Assembly (NCBI RefSeq): GCF_009604405.1
Contig: NZ_WEGK01000011.1
Span: 186,001 to 250,000, forward strand
Direction of reading: 5' to 3'
DNA: 64,000 bases
Source: Nocardia macrotermitis
GTDB lineage: Bacteria > Actinomycetota > Actinomycetes > Mycobacteriales > Mycobacteriaceae
The notes beneath the pieces are model-generated. The model made no database searches and was not told the origin of the DNA. It saw only the letters and a program-made list of their open reading frames with translations. The position numbers were made by a program, and so were the translations under genes. Below are positions 44,651-52,280 of this stretch, one piece after another; within the stretch, counting starts at the first letter, position 1, and every line of letters starts with the position of its first letter.

Positions 44651-44959
44651 ATGATGCCGCACAGGTCCTATCGCAGGGTGTCGCCGCAGGTGCGGCAGGC
44701 CGCGGTGGCACAGGTGATCGCCCTGACGGGCAAGTTGCGCAGCGAATCCGAGGCGTGCCGGGTGGTGGCCGAACAGATCGGCGTGCACGCCAATTCGGTC
44801 CGCAACTGGGTGCGCGCCGCGGAGGGGCCGGGCCTGGATCGGATGGACGCGGGTGCGCTGCGGCGCAAGGTCGCGCTGCTGCAACAGCAGTTGGCCGCCG
44901 CCGCCGAGATGAACCGCACCCTGGTGGAAACCCTCAACGACACCCAGCGCAGCACATGA
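44651..44959 (+). CDS. Transposase OrfA-like HTH protein inside the T4SS-like operon
   Basis: A 102-residue protein whose N-terminal half has the IS3 OrfA helix-turn-helix layout: RVSPQVRQAAVAQVIAL, then EACRVVAEQIGVHANSVRNW. The C-terminal third is a leucine-rich coil (LRRKVALLQQQLAAAAEMN). There is no orfB, no terminal inverted repeat and no loss of operon spacing, so it looks like a domesticated transposase piece now acting as a small DNA-binding protein. GGGAGGG precedes the ATG pair at 44651/44654. Confidence 0.8.
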   Translation: MMPHRSYRRVSPQVRQAAVAQVIALTGKLRSESEACRVVAEQIGVHANSVRNWVRAAEGPGLDRMDAGALRRKVALLQQQLAAAAEMNRTLVETLNDTQRST

Positions 44960-44990
44960 TCGCTGCCCAGCGACGAATGGGCGTGCCGCG

Positions 44991-46688
44991 GTGAACGCGA
45001 AATCTCTGCTGTGGATCGGACTCGGCAGTGTGATCGGGCTGATCGCACTGGTGATCGTGATCGTGCTGCCCGCCTCCGAGGACGAGTGCGCCGATCAGCC
45101 GACGATCTCACCGACCGCGCCGATGCCCAGCGCCGCGGCGCAGGCACAGACCTCACCGACGTCCGGCGCGCCCGGATCGAGCACCCGGGCGTCGACCGCG
45201 CCCGCCTCGGCGTCGAATACGAATGTACCGAATCAGCCTGCGGCAGCGGTGGATCCGAACGCGGGCGGGGATCGCTCGGGTGGCAGTCTGGCTCCGATCC
45301 GGCGGACCTGGCCGCTGGCGGCGGGGACGTTCCAGATCTCCGACACCTTCGGTTCGCGCGGCGGCACCCATCTCGGGGTGGACCTGGCCGCGTCGGACGG
45401 CACGCCCATCTATTCGGTGGCCGACGGCACGGTCGTCGCGGCGGGACCGGCCTCCGGATTCGGCAACTGGATCGTGATCGACTCCACGGACGTCAACGGG
45501 CGTCCGTTCTCGGCGGTGTACGGCCACGAATGGGCCAGCGGGGTCGGGGTGCGGGTCGGTCAGACCGTGCGCGCGGGCCAGCCGATCGGCCGGGTGGGTT
45601 CGGCCGGGCAGGCCACCGGTCCGCACCTGCATTTCGAGATCGTGCCCGGCGGCAGGCTCAACGGCGGACATCAGATCGATCCGCTGCCCTGGCTGGACGG
45701 CGCGCCGACCCCGCAGGCCAGCGGTGCGATCCCGAATTCGGTTAATCCGTTGTGCGGCAGGGGATTCGGCACCGCCGGTGGTGCGCTCGCCGACGGCAAG
45801 GTGCCCGCCGAACTCGAAATCTGGTATCGCCGTGCGGGTTCCCTGTGCCCGGAGATCAGCTCGTCGATCCTGGCGGCGCAGGGTAAGCAGGAATCCGGCT
45901 TCCGGCGCGGGCTGACCTCCCCGGCCGGCGCCGAGGGATTGGCCCAATTCCTGCCCGGCACAGCGCAATCCGCCGATCCGGACGACGGCAGACCCTATCT
46001 GCTGGACGCCGACGGCAACGGTACGGCGAGCCTGTGGGACGACGGTGACGCGATCATCGCGCAGGGCCGCTACATGTGTTCGCTGGCGCATCGGATCGAG
46101 GGGTGGATCGGTCAGGGCAAGGTGCACGGCGATGTCGTGCCACTGGCGCTGGCGGCCTACAACGCCGGTGAGGGCGCGGTGCTGGCCTCGGGCGGGATGC
46201 CCGATCAGGTGCCCGCGCACTTCTCCGAGACCCAGCCGTACGTGAAGAACATCCTGGCGATGGAGACGCAGTTCCGGGCCCCGGGCTCGCTGGGCCGCTT
46301 CCAGCCGGACGGCAGCGCGGGTGGCGATCAGATCGTGCAGGCCGGTCAACAGTGGATCGGCACCCCGTACGTGTGGGGCGGCGGCGGTCCGTCCGGCCCC
46401 ACCGGCGGCGGTCTGGACGGGCCGGGCCTGACCTCGGCGTCGGTGTTCGCGGCCTCCTCGGGCAAGATCATCCTGCCCCGCACGGCCGAACAGCAGTGGG
46501 AGAAGGGTTCGGAGGTCTCGTTGAGTGCGGCGCGTCCGGGCGATCTGGTGTTCTTCGATTTCGGCCTCCGCGGGCCCGCGGATGTCGGCATCTATCTGGG
46601 CAGCGGCACCATGCTGCGCGCGGCCGATCCGTCCGGAGTGGGCAAGGCCCGGGTCCCCGGTGACGCACGGTTACGGAGGGTGATGTGA
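44991..46688 (+). CDS. Three-domain cell-wall hydrolase (M23, lytic transglycosylase, degenerate NlpC/P60)
   Basis: A 565-residue membrane-anchored protein: N-terminal span (7-27), Ser/Pro/Ala linker, M23 peptidase (about 105-235; H127, D131, H212 and H214 present), an SLT-type transglycosylase (about 270-425; catalytic E301 in KQESGF), and an NlpC/P60 domain (about 440-565). In the last domain the catalytic cysteine motif DCSG reads DGPG (Gly477), and the expected His before VGIYLG is Asp531, so it should be inactive and may only bind peptidoglycan. It would open the wall for the secretion channel. Its GTG start lies 31 bp after the HTH gene. Confidence 0.9.
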   Translation: MNAKSLLWIGLGSVIGLIALVIVIVLPASEDECADQPTISPTAPMPSAAAQAQTSPTSGAPGSSTRASTAPASASNTNVPNQPAAAVDPNAGGDRSGGSLAPIRRTWPLAAGTFQISDTFGSRGGTHLGVDLAASDGTPIYSVADGTVVAAGPASGFGNWIVIDSTDVNGRPFSAVYGHEWASGVGVRVGQTVRAGQPIGRVGSAGQATGPHLHFEIVPGGRLNGGHQIDPLPWLDGAPTPQASGAIPNSVNPLCGRGFGTAGGALADGKVPAELEIWYRRAGSLCPEISSSILAAQGKQESGFRRGLTSPAGAEGLAQFLPGTAQSADPDDGRPYLLDADGNGTASLWDDGDAIIAQGRYMCSLAHRIEGWIGQGKVHGDVVPLALAAYNAGEGAVLASGGMPDQVPAHFSETQPYVKNILAMETQFRAPGSLGRFQPDGSAGGDQIVQAGQQWIGTPYVWGGGGPSGPTGGGLDGPGLTSASVFAASSGKIILPRTAEQQWEKGSEVSLSAARPGDLVFFDFGLRGPADVGIYLGSGTMLRAADPSGVGKARVPGDARLRRVM

Positions 46689-47374
46689 GTCGGACAGTCG
46701 CGCACGCCCGCGCCCGCGCGGGACACGCCGAGAACATCGAATTGCCGAGTGCTGTCCCGAGTCCCGCACGCCCGATAGCCTGGAGTACGGACAAGGTCGG
46801 CCCCCGTCCGCCGGGCGGGAGAGCCTCGGTGGCCGGGCGATACGCGATAGTGGTGGTGATGCTGGTGGTGGGCGTCGCGATGCTGGCCGCCGGATGCGCC
46901 GGCGGCACCGGATCCGATGTCGCACAGCCCTCGACGACCACGGTCCGGCAGTTGGAGGCGGTGCCGCCGCCGGATCCGAGCACACCCGACGGCGTGGCGG
47001 TCGCGGCGCTGAAGGAGATCTACACCTGGTATCCGGCGACCGAGTCCGAGGGCTCGTCGCTGGCGCGGGCCCGGCGCTATCTCGGCCCCACCCTGCTGCG
47101 CACGCTGGATTCCCCGCCGAGCGTCGCCGAGACGCCGAAACCCTCACTGCAATGGGCGGATTGGGGCCGGGCCGGGGCGAAGATCGAAGCGTTCGCGTTC
47201 GCGTCGGGGGAGAAGGCGCCGTCCACCGGCGACCCGGATCATCAGCAGTACAAGATCGGAATCGAACAGACCGCCGTATACCCGGACGGCAGGCGCGAAT
47301 CGCTGCCCTCCACGACGGTCATCGCCACGGTCGTATCCACCGGCGGAGTCTGGCGACTCGACGGATTCCGTTGA
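46685..47374 (+). CDS. Second VirB8-like or lipoprotein component
   Basis: A 229-residue protein from a GTG that overlaps the hydrolase stop. About 50 flexible residues precede a hydrophobic stretch (about 53-72) ending in AAGC, then an extracytoplasmic domain with an NTF2-like pattern (VAVAALKEIYTWYP near its start, TGGVWRLDGFR at its end). Starting instead at the GTG at 46829, which has GGGAGAG ahead of it, would give a classic lipoprotein. Both readings place the domain outside the membrane. Translational coupling favours the longer one. Confidence 0.72.
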   Translation: MSRTVAHARARAGHAENIELPSAVPSPARPIAWSTDKVGPRPPGGRASVAGRYAIVVVMLVVGVAMLAAGCAGGTGSDVAQPSTTTVRQLEAVPPPDPSTPDGVAVAALKEIYTWYPATESEGSSLARARRYLGPTLLRTLDSPPSVAETPKPSLQWADWGRAGAKIEAFAFASGEKAPSTGDPDHQQYKIGIEQTAVYPDGRRESLPSTTVIATVVSTGGVWRLDGFR

Positions 47375-47411
47375 GCGGCAACAACATATACGGTCACCTC
47401 AGGAGGCGGAG

Positions 47412-49322
47412 ATGGCGAAGAAGGTGAAGGATCCGGCCGACCCGGGTCCCGACCACACCCTGATTCTGATCTACATCGGATTCGCGGTCGTCGGAACCCT
47501 GTGGGTGGCACTGCAAGTGGGCAACTGGCTGTCCTCGCCCAGACAGAACATCCCGATCAACCCGATCGCGATCGTGGCCGCGTTCGCGCGCGGCAAGCTC
47601 AGCTGGCCGACGCCCGCGACGGTGATCGTCATCCTGGTCATCGTGCTGGTGATCGCGTACGTCACGGTGCGCAAGGAGCTGCGCAAGCGCGCGGGCAAGG
47701 GCAAACTCCCGGTCGACGACAAGGCCCAGTACATGGGCACGGGCGGCGCCATCTCCGCGCTGACCGAGGCGGGCGTGCGGGAGAAGGCCGAACAACTCGG
47801 TGTCGGCCTGGGCTCCGGATCCGGCTTCGGTTCGGATCCGCTCCGCAATCAGGGGCTGGGCTCGAACGATTCACCGGGTGTGCCGATCGGCATCTCGGTC
47901 GCCGAGGGCGTGCCGCTGTACGGCTCGTACGAGGATCTGCACCTGGATATCTGGGGCCCGCGGCAGGGTAAGTCGACCTCGCGGGTGATTCCGGCGATCC
48001 TGTCGGCCATCGGCCCGGTGCTGGTCACCTCGAACAAGCGTGACGTCGTCGACGCGACGCGCGGTGTGCGCGAACGCCAGGGCGATCCGCGCCACGTCTA
48101 CGTCTTCGATCCGCAGGGCGTCGCCCTGGACGTGGATCAGCCGATCAACTGGTACTGGGATCCGCTGAAGTGGGTGGACGCGCGCCGCCGCGGCTGTGAG
48201 ATGCGGGCCGCGCAGTTGGCCGGACATTTCGCCGACGCGGATTCCGGCCAGGACGGCGGCCAGGGGGACAAGTACTTCGACTCCGAGGCCGAGGATCTGC
48301 TGGCCAACCTGTTCCTGGCCGCCGCGGTGGCGCAGCGGCCGATCGTGCAGGTGTGGGAGTGGGTCACCAACCCGAACAACCCCGAACCGATCGAGATGTT
48401 GCGTCAGGCGACGCCGTACTGGGCGAACGTGGCCGATCTGAGCCTGTCCGCGTCCAGTGTGTCCGCGCAGTACAACACCGATCCGCGGACCAAGAGCGGC
48501 ATCTTCGGCACCGCCAAGAAGATGATCGGCTGCCTGAAGATGTCCAATGTGCACCAGTGGATCACTCCCGGCGGTGATCGCCGCGAATTCGACGAACTGG
48601 AATTCCTGGAGCGCAACGGCACGCTGTACTGCCTCTCGCTGGAGGGTCGCGGTTCGGCCGCACCACTGGTCAGCGCGTTGACCGCGGCGGTGATCGATGT
48701 GGCGATGCGGGAGGCGTCCCGTTCGGCGCACGGACGGCTGCGGGTGCCGCTGCTGGCGGTGCTGGACGAGGCGGCCAACGTGGTGCGCTGGAAGGATCTG
48801 CCCAAGCAGTACAGCCACTTCGGTTCGCGCGGCATCGTGGTGATGACGGTGTTGCAGTCCTGGGCGCAGGGTGCGCGGTGCTGGGGTGAGGACGGGATGG
48901 AGGCGCTGTGGTCCGCCGCCAACATCAAGGTGCTGGGCAGCGGTATCGACGATATGAAGTTCCTGGCCGAACGTTCCGAGGCCATCGGCGATTACGACTC
49001 GATCTCCCAGTCGATGTCGGAATCCAAGGGCGGCAAGAGTTATTCGCGTTCGCTCGGCTCCTCGCGGACCTTGAACGTGAACGCGCTGGTGACGTTGCCG
49101 CGCGGCCGGGCCGTGGTGTTCACCTCCGGTGCGCCCGCGGTGCTGGTGCGGACCGTGCCGTGGTGGGAGGGCGAATACGCCGACGCGGTCCGGGAATCCA
49201 TCGCGCAGTACGAACCCGGTGCGCGCCGGACGCAGATCAGCGATCTGGTCGAGGAGCGTGGGTTGGTTCGTGAGACGCCGTCGGAGCAGTACGGTCAGCC
49301 CGAGGAGGTGCAGCCGCTGTGA
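47412..49322 (+). CDS. VirD4/TraG-type coupling ATPase
   Basis: A 636-residue protein with two N-terminal spans (about 17-39 and 70-92) and a cytoplasmic RecA-like motor: Walker A GPRQGKST (about 182-189) and Walker B LLAVLDEAAN (about 446-455), followed by the conserved SRGIVVMTVLQSWAQ. Coupling proteins select and deliver substrates to type IV channels. AGGAGGCGGAG lies directly before the ATG. With no relaxase nearby its cargo may be protein or DNA from elsewhere. Its stop overlaps the DUF4913 gene (GTGA). Confidence 0.92.
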   Translation: MAKKVKDPADPGPDHTLILIYIGFAVVGTLWVALQVGNWLSSPRQNIPINPIAIVAAFARGKLSWPTPATVIVILVIVLVIAYVTVRKELRKRAGKGKLPVDDKAQYMGTGGAISALTEAGVREKAEQLGVGLGSGSGFGSDPLRNQGLGSNDSPGVPIGISVAEGVPLYGSYEDLHLDIWGPRQGKSTSRVIPAILSAIGPVLVTSNKRDVVDATRGVRERQGDPRHVYVFDPQGVALDVDQPINWYWDPLKWVDARRRGCEMRAAQLAGHFADADSGQDGGQGDKYFDSEAEDLLANLFLAAAVAQRPIVQVWEWVTNPNNPEPIEMLRQATPYWANVADLSLSASSVSAQYNTDPRTKSGIFGTAKKMIGCLKMSNVHQWITPGGDRREFDELEFLERNGTLYCLSLEGRGSAAPLVSALTAAVIDVAMREASRSAHGRLRVPLLAVLDEAANVVRWKDLPKQYSHFGSRGIVVMTVLQSWAQGARCWGEDGMEALWSAANIKVLGSGIDDMKFLAERSEAIGDYDSISQSMSESKGGKSYSRSLGSSRTLNVNALVTLPRGRAVVFTSGAPAVLVRTVPWWEGEYADAVRESIAQYEPGARRTQISDLVEERGLVRETPSEQYGQPEEVQPL

Positions 49323-50053
49323 CCGAACTGGAGCACCCCACGCACTATCCGAATGTGCTGGCGTTCGTGAACCAGTATTTGCGCTACGTGTATCAGCGTC
49401 AGGTCACCGATACCACCGATGCCGTGTGGTGCCCCGAATGGTGGAAGCATTCCGAGGCGGTCATCCGGCTGGACGCGTTGTGGCGGGCGTGGGAGAACCT
49501 GCGGCGCGACCCCGGCAAGGGGCTGAGCCTCTGGTTCCTCGACCACGCCGACAAGCACATGGCGAAACTGCTGGACCCCAACGGCCCGTTCAAATATTGC
49601 AGTGCCCGGCACGGGCATCGCGACTTGCTGACCGCGTTGCCGTTGCGGACGCCGCCGACGGGGATGTTCAGCGAGGAGAGCGGCGACGTCATCTACAAGT
49701 CGGTGGTGGAGTTCGTCGAGAACTATCTGAGCATGACCTATCCGCGGCAGGTCACCGATACGACCGATACGGTGTGGTGCCCGGAGTGGTGGAAGCATCC
49801 CGAGGCCGGGGCGCGGCTGGATTCACTGTGGCGGGTGTGGGAGCAACTCAGGAAGCAGGGTGCGACCGGCCTGAGTGAGTGGTTCGTGGACTACGCCGAT
49901 CCGCAGATGCAGCAATTGTTCGACGCGCGAGGCACTTTCCGCTATTGCAATGCGCGGCACGGCCACAAGGATTTGCTGACCCCGCTACCGTCCGGGGATC
50001 CGGGTGCGGAGATGTTCAGCAATCCGGAGGGTATCGAGAAGTATCAGGTCTGA
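49319..50053 (+). CDS. Tandem DUF4913 protein
   Basis: A 244-residue cytoplasmic protein made of two copies of a DUF4913 domain, about residues 8-112 and 124-232. Both repeat QVTDTTD, VWCPEWWKH, RLD-LWR-WE and a later YC-ARHGH-DLLT. The two halves are close enough to show internal duplication. DUF4913 is found in actinobacteria, often with conjugation-type genes; its role is unknown. It is the last gene of the operon, coupled to the VirD4-like gene, and may be a substrate adaptor. Confidence 0.87.
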   Translation: MTELEHPTHYPNVLAFVNQYLRYVYQRQVTDTTDAVWCPEWWKHSEAVIRLDALWRAWENLRRDPGKGLSLWFLDHADKHMAKLLDPNGPFKYCSARHGHRDLLTALPLRTPPTGMFSEESGDVIYKSVVEFVENYLSMTYPRQVTDTTDTVWCPEWWKHPEAGARLDSLWRVWEQLRKQGATGLSEWFVDYADPQMQQLFDARGTFRYCNARHGHKDLLTPLPSGDPGAEMFSNPEGIEKYQV

Positions 50054-50123
50054 ACCGGAACCGGTTGCGCGACAACGGGTCCCGGCGCAACGTCGGCCAC
50101 CGGAAGAGTCGTCGGAAACACCA

Positions 50124-50162
50124 CGTCGCCCGGAGGATCGATGATCGATCCTCCGGGCGACG
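50124..50162. terminator. 39-bp near-perfect palindrome, bidirectional terminator
   Basis: Two 19-bp arms around a single central base at 50143 (left arm starts CGTCGCCCGGAGG). It lies between the convergent DUF4913 gene and the charged-protein gene and closes the T4SS-like operon. No T-tract. Confidence 0.85.
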
Positions 50163-50179
50163 CGGTGAGTCGAGCGAAA

Positions 50180-50725
50180 TCAGCCGCGAGTGCGCTCGAG
50201 TCCGCGACCTTCCAATTCCCGGGCCTGTCCGATACGCCGGGCGGTGTCGGGCCTGGCACGGACGGCCTCGGAGGCGGGTTGGGCCTGGCCGACTTCCATC
50301 AGCATGCGCACCGCGGCCAGTTCGGGCGCGACGCCGACGCGGTTGAGATGCTGCGCCAGCGCGGCCCGGCGTTCGGCCGAGTCGTATCGCACGCCGGGCG
50401 AGCTGGTCTGGCCGCCGACGGGCGCGGTACTGGAACCGGTACGTTCGGGCATGCGGTCTCGTTGCAGGGAGACACCCCGCTCGAGCGGGGCCTTGTCGAA
50501 CATCCGGGACAGTTCGAGGTTGCGCGGATCCTTGGCCTTCGCCTCGCGCGCTTCCCGGAGTTGCAGCTCCCGGGCCTCTTTGACGCGCGATTCGGTGACC
50601 TTGACGCGAGCTTCGGCTTCCTTCTGCCCGCGCTCGCGGCTGCGTAGCGCGACCAGCGTCGCGAGCTGCAACATTTGCTTCATGATCGACGCCGTCTCTG
50701 CGCCGATGTCGTCCATTTCCGGCAT
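50180..50725 (-). CDS. Highly charged coiled-coil protein, unknown
   Basis: A 181-residue soluble protein. Residues 28-75 are rich in Glu, Arg, Lys and Ala and look like a coiled coil; the C-terminal part (RRAALAQHLNRVGVAPELAA) is helical. It ends 18 bp from the palindromic terminator and has GGGGAG before the ATG. I do not recognise it. It lies convergent to the T4SS-like operon at its border and may be an accessory or DNA-binding factor, but no motif shows this. Confidence 0.68.
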   Translation of the reverse strand: MPEMDDIGAETASIMKQMLQLATLVALRSRERGQKEAEARVKVTESRVKEARELQLREAREAKAKDPRNLELSRMFDKAPLERGVSLQRDRMPERTGSSTAPVGGQTSSPGVRYDSAERRAALAQHLNRVGVAPELAAVRMLMEVGQAQPASEAVRARPDTARRIGQARELEGRGLERTRG

Positions 50726-51102
50726 GGCCTGCTCCCCGATGTTGCAGTGGGATCACTATGGATAATTGTGGTGCATCATCACGGACGTGGTCACCGGAAC
50801 GGTGGTTCGAGTGATACGTCCCGCATGCATTTGTGGACACCGGGAGCACCGAGTGGGCGGCGCTACCGGTCGGGCGTTGGCAACACTGCGTTCGTACTCC
50901 GTTATACGAGATTACCAATAAATATGCAGGGTTGCCTTACCAGGCGTGCACTGCCGCAGCATATATCGCGCATTATCGGTTCGCTCGCCGAACATGCGTA
51001 TATTTTTCGGCAATAACGGGCACGCGTCGTAGTTCCTACGTATGCGGTGGTGCGGCCCCCTGGACGGGGTGGCCGCCGGAATCGACTCGGCGGCCACCGA
51101 TT
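50726..51102. other. 377-bp AT-richer intergenic region
   Basis: No gene seen. The part at about 50900-51010 is AT-rich for this genome (words such as AATAAATATG and GTATATTTTT) and contains the small inverted repeat GTTCG-CTCGC-CGAAC. It holds the promoter of the charged-protein gene. An origin of transfer or insertion scar is possible but unsupported by nicking-site features. Confidence 0.5.
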
Positions 51103-52008
51103 TCAGCTCACCGTGACCGATTTGAAGGTGATCGGCAGGTTCGGCTTGCCGCCACCGGCCGAGGCGTCCATCGAGTGGTCGTCGCCGGCCTTGGCGACCT
51201 TGTCCAGCGTGGCCAGGCCGGGCTGATCGATCGTGCCGAAGATGGTGTACTGCGGCGGCAGCGGCGAATCGCCGAACATCAGGAAGAACTGACTTCCGTT
51301 GGTGCCCTGGCCCGTTGTGCGGTCCGGGCCCGCGTTCGCCATCGCGATCACGCCGCGCTTGTAGAGCACCGGATTCTGCCCGGCCTCGGTGTCGCCCTTG
51401 GCGATCTGATCGGTCGGGTACTCGTTGTCGAACATGTACCCGGGGCCGCCCTGACCGTTGGCCAGCGGGTCGCCGCACTGCAACATCTGCAGACCCTCGG
51501 TGCTGAGCCGGTGGCAGGAGGTGTTGTCGTAGAAGTGCTGCTGGATCAGGCTCTCGAAACTGTTGACCGTGCACGGGGATTCGGCCGGATCCAGGGTGAT
51601 CCCGATCGGACCCTGCGTCGAGTCGATGCTGACCTTCGGGCTGCCCGAGGTGGCGACCTGGGTCTTCTCCGGCTGGTGCACCGGCTTCGCGGCCTGACCG
51701 CCCGCGCGGTACGCGCAGCTCACGGTCGCGGCCTTCGGCTTGGCCGGCGCGGGTGGGGCGGCCTTGGGCGTATTGGACAGCGACGCGTCGGCGCTGGTGG
51801 TGGTGGACGCGTCGGCCGAATTCGCGCTGTGGTCGTCACCGCGGGTGAGGAAGTAGATGCCGACGCCCGCCGCCACCACGACGACCACGCCGAGTGCCGA
51901 TCCCGCGATGGTGAGCTGCTTGCGCCGCCGGGCGCGTTCGGCCCGCCGGGCGAGCTGTCGCTCCAACTTCCGTTTCGCCGCGGCCCGTCGCTGTTCGTTG
52001 CTCGGCAC
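51103..52008 (-). CDS. ppiB: Membrane-anchored peptidyl-prolyl isomerase (cyclophilin)
   Basis: A 301-residue protein: basic cytoplasmic N-terminus, one span (about 34-54), Ser/Thr/Ala linker and an extracytoplasmic cyclophilin domain with HRLSTEG, MANAGPD, NGSQFFLMF and YTIFG. GTG 52008 has GGGAGGAA upstream and gives an N-terminus like M. tuberculosis PpiB (VPSNEQRR). Its position beside hisS and orientation opposite to rel match what I recall for that species, but here about 19 kb separates it from rel. It probably helps fold exported proteins. Confidence 0.93.
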   Translation of the reverse strand: MPSNEQRRAAAKRKLERQLARRAERARRRKQLTIAGSALGVVVVVAAGVGIYFLTRGDDHSANSADASTTTSADASLSNTPKAAPPAPAKPKAATVSCAYRAGGQAAKPVHQPEKTQVATSGSPKVSIDSTQGPIGITLDPAESPCTVNSFESLIQQHFYDNTSCHRLSTEGLQMLQCGDPLANGQGGPGYMFDNEYPTDQIAKGDTEAGQNPVLYKRGVIAMANAGPDRTTGQGTNGSQFFLMFGDSPLPPQYTIFGTIDQPGLATLDKVAKAGDDHSMDASAGGGKPNLPITFKSVTVS

Positions 52009-52280
52009 TCCCAGTTCCTCCCGTGTAGGTCTGCGTTCCGGCCAAGAGTCTGCCATGCTGTATTTTCGGCCTCCGCTCCGCTCCGGCGGGCCGCGGCCCC
52101 CCAAGGCTCGATTCTTCCCTCCTCCGCTCCTCCGCTTCGCTCCCCCGCTCCGTCAGTCCAGAATCGACCCGGGCCGCGGCCTCGGAGTCGGCGTTATCGG
52201 GGTGGTCAACGGGATCTGGCGGTTGTACGGCCGAGAACCGGTTGGACTTGCGGATATCCGGTAGGGGAGACTCGGAGATC

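Noticed and set aside
50141..50647. Plus-strand open frame opposite the charged-protein gene
   Set aside because: It starts inside the palindrome and lacks a ribosome site; the minus-strand frame has a coherent charged helical protein and GGGGAG before its ATG.
50726..51102. Origin of transfer for the T4SS-like operon
   Set aside because: There is AT-rich sequence and one small inverted repeat, but no relaxase gene and no recognisable nic region.
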